This document shows positions 1 through 8,363 of a stretch of DNA of 64,000 bases, in pieces (within the stretch, counting starts at the first letter, position 1; each line of letters starts with the position of its first letter). The notes below the pieces were generated by a model, which did no database searches, had not been told where the DNA came from, and saw nothing but the letters and a program-made list of their open reading frames with translations. Made by a program: the position numbers and the translations under genes. Source of the DNA: Daejeonella sp. Lineage in GTDB: Bacteria > Bacteroidota > Bacteroidia > Sphingobacteriales > Sphingobacteriaceae. Location of the stretch: positions 124,001-188,000 of the forward strand of contig NZ_JAUYSS010000032.1 in assembly GCF_030695525.1 (NCBI RefSeq), given 5' to 3'.

Positions 1-612
1 CCGATTATTCATATGAATATCCGGTACTTTGAAATGACTGGTGAATCCGGAAAGGATTTGAGATGGTTTGGAGGTGGAATTGACCTTACGCCGCATTATG
101 TGATTGAAGATGACGCACGTTTTTTTCATTCTGCCTTAAAACAAACCTGCGACCGCTTTCAGTCTGAATTTTATACCAAATTTAAAAATTGGGCCGATGA
201 TTATTTCTTTATCAAACACCGGGGAGAGACAAGGGGTATAGGAGGCATTTTTTATGACCGCTTAAATCCTCAGACAACAGGCCTGGATTGGGATGATATT
301 TTTGAGTTTTCCTTGGCTGTAGGAAGAACTTTTTTATCAGTTTATCCCGAACTTATTCGAAGAAATAGAAACAAATCTTTTAACGATGAACAAAAAAAAT
401 GGCAAATGCAGCGCCGAAGCCGATATGTGGAGTTTAACCTGGTATATGACGCAGGAACTAAATTCGGACTGGAAACCAACGGTAGAATCGAGTCTATTCT
501 TATGAGCCTTCCGCCCCAGGCTAACTGGATTTATGATTTTAAAGCATCTATAGGTTCTGAGGAAGAAAAGACTCTGAAATTGTTAAAAAAAGAAATAAAT
601 TGGGTTTCCTGA
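1..612 (+). CDS. hemF: Coproporphyrinogen III oxidase, oxygen-dependent (5' end outside window)
   Basis: The enzyme oxidatively decarboxylates coproporphyrinogen III to protoporphyrinogen IX in cytosolic haem synthesis, using O2. The reading frame is open from base 1 (PIIHMNIRYFE...), so about the first third of a roughly 300-residue protein lies outside the window. The family signature RWFGGGIDLTPHYV is clear near the left edge, followed by FIKHRGETRGIGGIFYD and the C-terminal RYVEFNLVYDAGTKFGL block that surrounds the active site. Stop TGA at 610-612. The next gene starts 13 bases later and may be cotranscribed, though nothing links it to haem. The identification is secure; only the true start is missing. 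Confidence 0.96.
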   Translation, partial: PIIHMNIRYFEMTGESGKDLRWFGGGIDLTPHYVIEDDARFFHSALKQTCDRFQSEFYTKFKNWADDYFFIKHRGETRGIGGIFYDRLNPQTTGLDWDDIFEFSLAVGRTFLSVYPELIRRNRNKSFNDEQKKWQMQRRSRYVEFNLVYDAGTKFGLETNGRIESILMSLPPQANWIYDFKASIGSEEEKTLKLLKKEINWVS

Positions 613-625
613 TAAAATAAATCTC

Positions 626-1027
626 ATGAAGAAATTTTTCAATGTTTCGTTTGCACTCATGTGCTTAGTTTTAATACCCTCATGCAGTACTGGTCCTCTG
701 AAAGGAACCTGGCAGTATGATGGAGGGGTTTATGACGGCAGATCCCAAAAAGCCTCTACTGAGTTTCAAATGCAAAGAATCTATAACGCTGATACTTATG
801 AAGCATTTATGCTCGAAGGCAACAATCCTCCGGAATTATATAATTCAGGTATTTATGAGATAAAAGGTGATAGTTTATTCATTACCAGTAAGTTCAGTAG
901 CAGACCCTCCCAAAATACCGATGTGACTATCGCCTATAAATTTGCAATTGATATTGATAAACTCACTATCAATGGTGTTTTACCTAATGGAATGATTGTC
1001 GAGGAATATTGGAAAAGGATTAAATAG
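626..1027 (+). CDS. Small lipocalin-like lipoprotein, function unknown
   Basis: A 133-residue protein with a lipoprotein signal peptide: KK at the N-terminus, a hydrophobic stretch and a lipobox ending LIPSC with the lipidated Cys near residue 20. The mature part starts GPLKGTWQYDGGVYDG, and alternating short strands with the segment SGIYEIKGDSLFITS resemble the small lipocalin-like domains common in Bacteroidota. It is probably membrane-anchored on the periplasmic side. It sits between hemF and the carotenoid regulator. Lipocalins occur in some LitR/CarH light regulons, but it is separated from that operon by its own 93-base gap, so any link is a guess. Confidence 0.75.
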   Translation: MKKFFNVSFALMCLVLIPSCSTGPLKGTWQYDGGVYDGRSQKASTEFQMQRIYNADTYEAFMLEGNNPPELYNSGIYEIKGDSLFITSKFSSRPSQNTDVTIAYKFAIDIDKLTINGVLPNGMIVEEYWKRIK

Positions 1028-1064
1028 TTTCTCAAATCCTTATACCCTGCATTTTCACATATTA

Positions 1065-1092
1065 TTGTAAAATTGCTGTATTAATTATTTTG
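1065..1092 (+). promoter_or_regulatory. Possible promoter of the carotenoid operon
   Basis: TTG at 1065-1067 is followed 17 bases later by TTATTTTG (1085-1092), a one-mismatch match to the Bacteroidota -7 element TAnnTTTG. The last base of the element is the first base of the inverted repeat at 1092-1119, which would place that repeat over the transcription start. Weak on its own; its position relative to the operator candidate is the main support. Confidence 0.35.
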
Positions 1093-1119
1093 TTTAAATT
1101 TTTTATCATAAATTTAAAC
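1092..1119. promoter_or_regulatory. Perfect 10-bp inverted repeat, candidate operator of the MerR regulator
   Basis: GTTTAAATTT (1092-1101) and AAATTTAAAC (1110-1119) are exact reverse complements separated by 8 bases. The repeat ends one base before the ATG of the CarH-like regulator gene. Dyad operators covering their own promoter are usual for MerR-family autoregulators, so this is the obvious candidate site for light- or B12-dependent repression of the crt operon. The sequence is AT-only apart from the outer G/C, so chance cannot be excluded. Confidence 0.5.
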
Positions 1120-1120
1120 A

Positions 1121-2032
1121 ATGAATTTGTTTTCTATTTCACAACTGTCCCAATTTTCAGGAATCAAAGCCCATACAATCAGAATATGGGAGCAGAGATA
1201 TAATGCCTTAAAGCCTGAGCGTTCAGAAGGAAATACCCGGTATTATGACGATATACAGTTAAGACGTTTACTAAATATTGTTAGTCTCATGGAACAAGGG
1301 CATAAAGTTTCCCAATTATGTTCCATGAGTGATGAAACTTTATTCTCAATGATTCATGATTCCGGAAGAATCGATTCAGGTGAAACCGCAGAATACTATA
1401 TAAATCAGTTAATTGCTGCCGGGATGTCTTTTGATTCCGGCCATTTTGAACATATTCTTTCTTTAAGTTTTTCGGCCTATGGAATTAGAGACACTTATAA
1501 AACAGTAATATATCCCTTAATGAATCGGATAGGTTTACTTTGGGCGAGTGATATCCTGCCTACTACCAGTGAACATTTTATCAGCAATATATTTCATCAA
1601 AAATTATCGGCAGCTATCGATTCATTGCCTTTGCCTGATTCAACAAAGAAAACCTGGTTACTTTTCCTTCCTGAAAATGAATTTCATGAATTACCATTAT
1701 TATATGCTAATTTTTTAATCAGGCTTTCAGGCCATAAAGTGATTTATCTGGGAAGTAATGTCCCTGTAAAATCCTTGAAATCGCCTATTATAGATACCAG
1801 ACCAGATTATTTATTGATGTTCCTGATTCATTTTGATCTGCCTGAACAGATTCAAAAAGATATCGAAGGTATAAATGAGTACTTTACAGGTGATAAAATA
1901 TTTCTTGCTGGTAATCATAAATTGATAACCAGCATAAAATATCCTCAGAATGCAGAATACCTGTCTTCAGTGGTAGATATTGAAAGAATACTAGGATTGA
2001 ATGAAGTTTTAAGCAATAATTTAAGTAGATAA
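1121..2032 (+). CDS. MerR-family regulator with CarH/LitR-type cobalamin-binding module
   Basis: A 303-residue transcription factor that probably represses the carotenoid operon in the dark. Residues 1-70 form a MerR winged helix-turn-helix (FSISQLSQFSGIKAHTIRIWEQRY...NTRYYDD). Residues about 90-170 are the helical bundle, with the diagnostic W-x9-EH motif intact (W141, E151, H152). Residues about 178-295 form a B12-binding Rossmann-like domain; the ExHxxG lower-ligand motif appears as EFHELP (E187, H189), with the Gly replaced by Pro192. The residue after Trp, His132 in Thermus CarH, is Ala142. A light-sensing adenosylcobalamin receptor is therefore likely but atypical. Its stop overlaps the crtI ATG by one base (TAATG), which supports a shared transcript. 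Confidence 0.88.
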   Translation: MNLFSISQLSQFSGIKAHTIRIWEQRYNALKPERSEGNTRYYDDIQLRRLLNIVSLMEQGHKVSQLCSMSDETLFSMIHDSGRIDSGETAEYYINQLIAAGMSFDSGHFEHILSLSFSAYGIRDTYKTVIYPLMNRIGLLWASDILPTTSEHFISNIFHQKLSAAIDSLPLPDSTKKTWLLFLPENEFHELPLLYANFLIRLSGHKVIYLGSNVPVKSLKSPIIDTRPDYLLMFLIHFDLPEQIQKDIEGINEYFTGDKIFLAGNHKLITSIKYPQNAEYLSSVVDIERILGLNEVLSNNLSR

Positions 2033-3510
2033 TGTCAAAAATTATTGTCATCGGGTCAGGTTTTTCGGGTTTAAGTTCCGCTTCTTATCTATCTGCGGCA
2101 GGTCACGAGGTTCATATCTATGAAAAAAATGCCCAGCCTGGTGGTCGGGCAAGGCAATTAAAGGAAAATGGGTATGTTTTTGACATGGGTCCTAGCTGGT
2201 ATTGGATGCCTGACGTGTTTGAAAAATTTTTCTCTGATTTCGGTTATAAGGTTTCCGACTTTTATAGTTTAAAGCTTCTGAATCCATCTTTTGATATCGT
2301 ATTCCCTGACTCTGAGATCATGAGTGTGCCAGAAAAATATGCTGAGCTTTCGATCATGTTTGAATCTATTGAAAAAGGCAGTTCGCTGAAACTTGATAAG
2401 TTTATGCAAGAGGCCCAATTCAAATATAATACAGGCATGGGCAGTTTGGTATACAAACCCGGACTGTCATTGATGGAGTTTGCTGATCTTGATCTAATGA
2501 AAGGTACTTTCCGGCTTCAGGTTTTTAGCTCTTTTAGAAAACATGTCAGAAAGTTCTTCAGTGATCCCAGATTGATTGCCTTGATGGAGTTTCCGGTTCT
2601 TTTTCTAGGTGCAATGCCACAGGACACCCCTGCCTTATACAGTTTAATGAATTATGCAGGACTTAAACTCGGAACCTGGTACCCTGATGGAGGTTTTGGA
2701 AAAGTAATAGATGCTTTTTTGGAGGTTGCCAAACGAAATGGTTCAAATATTCATTTGGATTCACCAGTTGAAAAGATAATTGTTGAAAACAACAAGGCAA
2801 CAGGAATAATGGTGAACGGTAAGAGGATAAATTGTGATGCGATAATCGCATCCGCAGATTATCATCATGTGGAAAGTATTTTACTGGATCAAAAATACCG
2901 GAATTATGATGAAACTTATTGGAAAAAGAAGGTCTTTGCTCCTTCATGTCTTATTTTCTATATCGGATTGAATAAGAAGATTAATAAGCTCAGCCACCAC
3001 ACACTTTTTTTTGATGAAGATCTGGAGCAACATGCCATTGAGATTTATAAAGAACCTAAATGGCCTTCAAAACCACTTTTTTATGTTTGCTGCCCATCAA
3101 AGACAGATGACAATATTGCACCGGAAGACCATGAAAACTTATTTTTTCTAATGCCATTAGCTCCGGGTCTTACAGATACAGAGGAACTTCGGGAAAAATA
3201 TTTTAACCATATGATCACAAGATTTAATAAGCATATTCAGGAAGATATCAGCAAGGCCATTACTTATAAAAAATCTTATTGTGTCAGTGATTTCAAAACC
3301 GATTATCATGCATATAAAGGGAATGCCTATGGTCTTGCAAATACATTATTACAAACGGCCAATTTAAAGCCCAGTATCAGAAATAAGGTCGTAAAAAACC
3401 TGTTTTATACTGGCCAGCTTACAGTTCCTGGTCCAGGTGTGCCACCATCTATAATTTCCGGTAAAGTAGCTGCCGGACAGTTGATTAAACATTTAACAAG
3501 CTTGAGATGA
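2032..3510 (+). CDS. crtI: Phytoene desaturase (carotenoid)
   Basis: FAD-dependent desaturase that introduces double bases of conjugation into phytoene on the way to lycopene; membrane-associated. The 492 residues begin with the dinucleotide-binding fold VIGSGFSGLSSASYLSAAG and the EKNAQPGGRAR segment, and end with the family C-terminus GQLTVPGPGVPPSIISGKVA. Length matches bacterial CrtI (about 490-500). It overlaps the regulator by one base and crtB by four, so translation is likely coupled. CrtD or other CrtI-like desaturases are alternatives, but the position next to crtB and the absence of a second copy favour the first desaturation series. Confidence 0.95.
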   Translation: MSKIIVIGSGFSGLSSASYLSAAGHEVHIYEKNAQPGGRARQLKENGYVFDMGPSWYWMPDVFEKFFSDFGYKVSDFYSLKLLNPSFDIVFPDSEIMSVPEKYAELSIMFESIEKGSSLKLDKFMQEAQFKYNTGMGSLVYKPGLSLMEFADLDLMKGTFRLQVFSSFRKHVRKFFSDPRLIALMEFPVLFLGAMPQDTPALYSLMNYAGLKLGTWYPDGGFGKVIDAFLEVAKRNGSNIHLDSPVEKIIVENNKATGIMVNGKRINCDAIIASADYHHVESILLDQKYRNYDETYWKKKVFAPSCLIFYIGLNKKINKLSHHTLFFDEDLEQHAIEIYKEPKWPSKPLFYVCCPSKTDDNIAPEDHENLFFLMPLAPGLTDTEELREKYFNHMITRFNKHIQEDISKAITYKKSYCVSDFKTDYHAYKGNAYGLANTLLQTANLKPSIRNKVVKNLFYTGQLTVPGPGVPPSIISGKVAAGQLIKHLTSLR

Positions 3511-4343
3511 AAGAACTGTTCGATAATCTTTCCGTTAAAATCAGTAAAATGACTACCCGTGCATACAGCACAAGCTTTTCACTGGGTATATATTGTTTGA
3601 ATCACAGTTTGAGAGATGCTGTCTATTCAATATATGGATTTGTGCGTCTTGCTGATGAAATTGTTGACAGCTTTGAGGGTTTTAATAAAAAGGAGCTACT
3701 GTCAAAATTTAAAACAGAAACGTATGAAGCAATCGAAAACCGTATTTCGCTGAATCCGATCCTGAATTCCTTTCAGCATGCAGTTCATGAGAATAATATC
3801 GGGTTGGATTTGGTTGAAACCTTTTTAAGAAGCATGGAAATGGATCTGGAGAAGGTTGATTATACCGCTGAAAAGTATCAGCAGTATATATTAGGATCTG
3901 CTGAAGTGGTAGGGCTGATGTGCCTTCATGTGTTTACAGGGGGTAATCTGACTCTATTTAATAAGCTTAAACCTTATGCAATGAAGCTTGGTTCTGCCTT
4001 TCAAAAAGTGAATTTTCTACGGGACATGAAAGATGATTATTTGATTTTAGGGAGAACCTATTTTCCGGATGTAGATATTTCTGAGTTCACATCTGCTGCC
4101 AAGGAACAGATAGAGCAGGATATAGAAAATGATTTTCGGCTAGCATTACAAGGTATAAAATTACTTCCTAGTACTTCAAGAGGCGGAGTTTATCTTGCGT
4201 ATGTTTATTATAAAGCATTGTTTAATAAGATCAAGAAACTTCCGCCAAAAAAAGTTTTAACCGAAAGGGTAAGAATAAACAATGGAAAGAAACTTGGAAT
4301 TATGATAAACTGTATGGTTCAGAACAAATTAAACTGGGTGTGA
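3507..4343 (+). CDS. crtB: Phytoene synthase
   Basis: Condenses two geranylgeranyl diphosphates to phytoene, the committed step of C40 carotenoid synthesis. The 278-residue protein has both Asp-rich motifs that bind the Mg-diphosphates: DEIVD at residues 50-54 and DMKDD at 173-177, followed by LGRTYFP. The ATGA overlap with crtI and the GTGA overlap with the next gene indicate one polycistronic unit. Squalene/phytoene synthase family membership is certain, and the neighbouring crtI settles the product as phytoene. Confidence 0.95.
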   Translation: MKELFDNLSVKISKMTTRAYSTSFSLGIYCLNHSLRDAVYSIYGFVRLADEIVDSFEGFNKKELLSKFKTETYEAIENRISLNPILNSFQHAVHENNIGLDLVETFLRSMEMDLEKVDYTAEKYQQYILGSAEVVGLMCLHVFTGGNLTLFNKLKPYAMKLGSAFQKVNFLRDMKDDYLILGRTYFPDVDISEFTSAAKEQIEQDIENDFRLALQGIKLLPSTSRGGVYLAYVYYKALFNKIKKLPPKKVLTERVRINNGKKLGIMINCMVQNKLNWV

Positions 4344-4810
4344 AGTCTTTCCTGCTATGTTTTTTTCTGTTGCAGAGCTTAGTGAGCATGGCAAAAACTC
4401 CTGAGATTGAAGATGTGCGCCTGTTATTTCATAGGGCAGAATCTTCTCAAAAGGTCTGCGTTGAACTGATTGAACTCTTAGAGCCCTATAATGAAAACAA
4501 TAATGCATTGTTTTATGGATACAAAGCAGGTGCAACAATGCTGATGGCCAAACATTCGCTTAACCCGTTTAGTAAATTATCATATTTTAAGAAGGGTAAA
4601 CTGATGCTTGAAAATGCGATTCAATTCGACCAGAGGAATGTAGAGTTGAGGTTCTTAAGGTATACTATTCAAACCAATGTGCCTTCATTCCTGAACTATA
4701 GTCACAACAAGGAAAATGACAAGGTGTTTTTGCTTCAGTCACTAAATAAAGTGAATGATCAAATGCTTAAGAATATAATCAGCGCTTATCTTAAAAAAGC
4801 AAGCCAATAA
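4340..4810 (+). CDS. Unknown exported protein inside the carotenoid operon
   Basis: A 156-residue protein with a GTG start inside the crtB stop (GTGA overlap) and a stop that overlaps the idi start (TAATG), so it is locked into the operon. Residues 1-18 are a hydrophobic Sec signal peptide (FLLCFFLLQSLVSMAK), predicting a periplasmic location. The mature part is helical, with a TPR-like rhythm (ALFYGYKAGATMLMAKHS..., KKGKLMLENAIQFDQRNVELRFLRY). I recognise no enzyme motif. The location suggests a role in carotenoid handling or membrane delivery, but nothing in the sequence proves it. It does not resemble CrtY, CrtZ or CrtW. Confidence 0.8.
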   Translation: MKSFLLCFFLLQSLVSMAKTPEIEDVRLLFHRAESSQKVCVELIELLEPYNENNNALFYGYKAGATMLMAKHSLNPFSKLSYFKKGKLMLENAIQFDQRNVELRFLRYTIQTNVPSFLNYSHNKENDKVFLLQSLNKVNDQMLKNIISAYLKKASQ

Positions 4811-5361
4811 TGAAAGAGACTTTTGAAGGAGCAAATGAGTTAGTGATACTTGTTGATAAACAGGATAATGAGACAGGTGTTCAGGATAAGCTTTCGGTCC
4901 ATCAACTCGGACTTCTGCATAGGGCGTTTTCAGTGTTTGTTTTTAATTCTAAGCATGAACTTATCCTTCAGCAAAGAGCTGATGGTAAATATCATTCCCC
5001 GGGACTTTGGACAAATACCTGTTGTAGCCATCCCAAACCAGGGGAGATGACAATAGATGCATGTAATCGCAGATTAATGGAGGAAATGGGTATGACATGT
5101 AATCTGGAGTTTAATTTTAGTTTTATGTACAGGTGTAAGTTTCCCAATGGACTAACTGAGCATGAATTTGATCATGTTTATGTTGGTAAAACTGATGACT
5201 TACCTCTATTGAATAAAATGGAAGTTAAAAACTGGCGATACGTTAATCTCAGGGATCTCGAAAAAGAGATAGAATCACAGCCTGAAAAATTTACAGAATG
5301 GCTTAAGATTTGCTTCCCCAAGCTACTTGAGTCGATAAAATGTTATCCATTCAAATCATGA
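4810..5361 (+). CDS. idi: Isopentenyl-diphosphate delta-isomerase, type I
   Basis: Interconverts IPP and DMAPP, supplying the starter unit for carotenoid chains. The 183-residue Nudix-fold protein shows WTNTCCSHP, with the catalytic Cys at residue 72 and metal-binding His74, and the EEMGM segment with E91/E92. The ATG overlaps the preceding stop by one base. Its presence in the operon is typical of Bacteroidota and ties precursor supply to pigment demand. Identification is firm. Confidence 0.95.
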   Translation: MKETFEGANELVILVDKQDNETGVQDKLSVHQLGLLHRAFSVFVFNSKHELILQQRADGKYHSPGLWTNTCCSHPKPGEMTIDACNRRLMEEMGMTCNLEFNFSFMYRCKFPNGLTEHEFDHVYVGKTDDLPLLNKMEVKNWRYVNLRDLEKEIESQPEKFTEWLKICFPKLLESIKCYPFKS

Positions 5362-5819
5362 TATATTATTTTAAAACCGAACATCTTTTACCAGTAAAAA
5401 TTGATCAGGCTTGGGACTTTTTTTCATCCGCAAAAAATCTGGCTCTTATCACTCCACCTGAAATGGATTTTAAGATTTTGAGCAGCCTTGATACCAAAGA
5501 GATTTATGAGGGAATGTTAATTGATTATACTGTCAAGCCCGTATTTGGAATTCCTTTGAACTGGCAAACTGAGATTTTCAATGTCAATAAACCTTATAGT
5601 TTTTCAGACAGGCAATTGAAGGGACCTTATAAAATATGGGAGCATACTCATATATTTATCCAAAAAGAAAATGGAATTCTGATGAAAGATGAAATAAAAT
5701 ATCAAATTCCGCTTGGTATACTGGGACAGTTAGCCCATGCTATATTTGTCAGGAAAAGGGTAGAAGATATCTTTAGATTCCGTAAGAAAGCTCTCGAAAA
5801 AATTTTCGGTGTTTGTTAG
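5358..5819 (+). CDS. SRPBCC (START-like) family protein
   Basis: A 153-residue ligand-binding-fold protein. I chose the ATG at 5358 because it makes an ATGA overlap with the idi stop and starts MIYYFKTEHLLPV, the usual N-terminus; an in-frame ATG at 5340 would add six residues inside idi. The segment QAWDFFSSAKNLALITPPEMDF and the late IKYQIPLGILGQLAHAIFVRKRVEDIF helix are typical of the subgroup found next to TIGR01777 epimerases. The ligand is unknown. It probably acts in the cytosol or at the membrane and is cotranscribed with the crt genes. Confidence 0.85.
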   Translation: MIYYFKTEHLLPVKIDQAWDFFSSAKNLALITPPEMDFKILSSLDTKEIYEGMLIDYTVKPVFGIPLNWQTEIFNVNKPYSFSDRQLKGPYKIWEHTHIFIQKENGILMKDEIKYQIPLGILGQLAHAIFVRKRVEDIFRFRKKALEKIFGVC

Positions 5820-5857
5820 GGAAATTTTAGTTTCTTTAGTAAATAGATAAATACATT

Positions 5858-6784
5858 ATGAATCCTGAAACTATTTCCAATAAAAATATACTGATAACCG
5901 GTGCAAGTGGCCTCATAGGTACCCGACTTATTAAGAACCTACTGGAAAAAGGACATAAAGTTTCTATTCTTTCCAGGCAGTCTTCGGGTATCAAAGGTAT
6001 TACAGTATTTAACTGGGATGTAGAGCGGCAATTGATTGATCTGAATGCCTTCGATGGGATTGATACTATTATTCATCTTGCTGGAGCCGGGATTGCTGAT
6101 AAACGATGGACCAAACAACGTAAACAGGAAATTATTAATAGCAGAGTTAGGTCAACCCAATTATTATACCATACAATTGAGGCCATCAATGCTCCAATTA
6201 AAACTATCATATCTGCTTCAGCAGTAGGTTATTATGGAGATCGAAATGATGAAATACTTTATGAATGGAGTGAAGCTGGCTCAGGATTTTTAGCAGATTG
6301 TTGCAAGCAATGGGAAGCCGCTGTAGATGAAGGATTAAAATCAGGAATTAGGGTAGTTAAATTAAGGATCGGGATGGTACTTTCAAAACATGGCGGTGCA
6401 CTCTCAGAATTAGCCAGGCCAGTAAATTTTTTTATTGGTACTCCTTTGGGATCAGGAAAGCAATGGATGCCCTGGATTCATCTTACAGATCTGGTATCTA
6501 TTTTTGAAAAAGCAATTGAAAATCCTGATTTTACAGGAACTTTTAATGCCAGCACTCCATTTCCTGTCACTAATTATGAGTTTACAAAAATACTTGCAAA
6601 TAAACTTTTTCGACCGGTATGGCCTGTTAATGTTCCTGAATTCATCCTGAAAGCTATGCTTGGGGAAATGAGTTCAGTTATTTTAAACAGTAACAGAACT
6701 TCTCCTCAGAAACTGATGGACATGGGCTTTCATTTCCGTTATCAAGGGCTTGATGCCGCTTTATCTGAAATTTACTCCCATTAA
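5858..6784 (+). CDS. TIGR01777-family NAD-dependent epimerase
   Basis: A 308-residue extended SDR (SDR39U1-like) protein: N-terminal NAD(P) loop ITGASGLIGTRL, IIHLAGAGIADKRWT, and the SASAVGYYG substrate-side segment with the Tyr; the DUF1731 C-terminal domain ends at the stop. The physiological substrate of this family is unknown. It lies 38 bases after the SRPBCC gene and 24 before the photolyase. SRPBCC, epimerase and photolyase together look like a light-stress cassette attached to the pigment operon. Confidence 0.88.
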   Translation: MNPETISNKNILITGASGLIGTRLIKNLLEKGHKVSILSRQSSGIKGITVFNWDVERQLIDLNAFDGIDTIIHLAGAGIADKRWTKQRKQEIINSRVRSTQLLYHTIEAINAPIKTIISASAVGYYGDRNDEILYEWSEAGSGFLADCCKQWEAAVDEGLKSGIRVVKLRIGMVLSKHGGALSELARPVNFFIGTPLGSGKQWMPWIHLTDLVSIFEKAIENPDFTGTFNASTPFPVTNYEFTKILANKLFRPVWPVNVPEFILKAMLGEMSSVILNSNRTSPQKLMDMGFHFRYQGLDAALSEIYSH

Positions 6785-6808
6785 TCAAATGAAAATTACA
6801 TTAGATTA

Positions 6809-8122
6809 ATGAGGCAGGAATTAAGTATTTGTTGGTTAAGAAGGGATTTAAGATTAAACGATCATGCTGCTTTATATCATGCATTGATGAGCAATTATCC
6901 TGTTTTAGTGATTTTTATTTTTGATCCTGAAATTCTTGATAAACTCCCCGATATAAATGACAAAAGACTTTCTTTTATTCACCATCAGCTTAATAAGCTG
7001 AATGATGAACTCATTATAAATGGTTCATCTTTGTTGGTAAAACATGATCAGGTTATACCAGCATTTGAGAAATTAAGCAAACAATTTAATCTTAAGGAAG
7101 TTTATACCAACCATGATTATGAACCTTACGCAATAGATCGAGATAAAAAAGTTGCAGAATTTTTATCCGGAAATGGCATTTCATTTTTTACTTTCAAGGA
7201 TCAGGTAATATTTGAGAAGACAGATATCATGAAGTCTGACGGATCACCCTATACCGTTTTTACACCATATTCGAGGCGTTGGAGGGAAGCACTTTCGAAA
7301 CTGGAAATACCAGAGTACCCATCAGAAAGATATTTGTCAAAATGCATTCAGCTTGAGCCTTTAACTATCCCTGAGCTTGAGGATATTGGTTTTAAAACTT
7401 CGAAGGTTATTTTACCGGGAATCCACATAGAAGAGGAATTGATAAGGAATTATCATTTAACACGAAACCTGCCATCAGTAGTTGGTACCAGTCAGGTTAG
7501 TGTGCATTTGCGTTTTGGAACAATAAGTGTACGTCATCTTGTAAAACTGGGTATTCAATGGAATGAACATTGGTTAAATGAATTGATCTGGAGGGAATTT
7601 TTTATGATGATTTTGTTTCATTACCCTCATGTTGTAAACAACAGTTTCAAGAAAAAGTATGATCAGATTCAATGGATAAATAATGAAAAAGAATTTGAAT
7701 CCTGGTGCAGGGGAGAAACCGGTTATCCTTTTGTGGATGCTGGTATGCGGCAGTTAAATGAAACAGGACTCATGCATAACAGGGTTCGGATGATCGTTGC
7801 CAGTTTTCTTTGCAAGCATTTATTGATAGACTGGAGATGGGGAGAGGCCTATTTTGCGGGGAAACTCTTCGATTATGAACTTTCTTCCAATAATGGTAAC
7901 TGGCAATGGGCTTCAGGTAGTGGTTGTGATTCAGCACCATATTTCAGGATATTTAACCCAACAGCTCAAACCCTCAAATTTGATCCCAAACTAATTTATA
8001 TAAAAACCTGGATCAGAGATTTCAAAATGGATTACATGATGCCTATTGTTCAGCATGAATTTGCTAGAAAACGTGCTCTGGAAACCTATAAAAGGGCAGT
8101 AAATGAGACGTTTAATAATTAG
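6809..8122 (+). CDS. Deoxyribodipyrimidine photolyase / cryptochrome family
   Basis: A 437-residue flavoprotein that probably repairs cyclobutane pyrimidine dimers with blue light. It shows the N-terminal antenna domain (ICWLRRDLRLNDHAALYHAL) and the FAD domain with LIWREFFMMILFHYP, GYPFVDAGMRQLNETGLMHNR and NGNWQWASGSGCD, all typical of class I photolyase. Being last in the CarH-type operon fits a light-induced DNA repair function. I cannot exclude a cryptochrome-type signalling role, but the conserved active-site blocks favour repair. Confidence 0.92.
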   Translation: MRQELSICWLRRDLRLNDHAALYHALMSNYPVLVIFIFDPEILDKLPDINDKRLSFIHHQLNKLNDELIINGSSLLVKHDQVIPAFEKLSKQFNLKEVYTNHDYEPYAIDRDKKVAEFLSGNGISFFTFKDQVIFEKTDIMKSDGSPYTVFTPYSRRWREALSKLEIPEYPSERYLSKCIQLEPLTIPELEDIGFKTSKVILPGIHIEEELIRNYHLTRNLPSVVGTSQVSVHLRFGTISVRHLVKLGIQWNEHWLNELIWREFFMMILFHYPHVVNNSFKKKYDQIQWINNEKEFESWCRGETGYPFVDAGMRQLNETGLMHNRVRMIVASFLCKHLLIDWRWGEAYFAGKLFDYELSSNNGNWQWASGSGCDSAPYFRIFNPTAQTLKFDPKLIYIKTWIRDFKMDYMMPIVQHEFARKRALETYKRAVNETFNN

Positions 8123-8363
8123 TTTCATATCCATTTTGATGTAATATGACTTAAATAGTTTAATTTTTCATAGCCTCAGCATCTAAATTTTTACTCAACC
8201 TCAGGCGCTGCCAAATGTGCAGATATCAATGTAATATTTTTCGAAACTACCTCTTTAAACCGTGAAATTTATTAACTTCGCAAGGCTAAAAAGCGGTTTT
8301 ATTTTAACAGATAGTTATTACTGTTTTAATATTAAAATTAATTAATCAGAATTTAGGTAAAAC

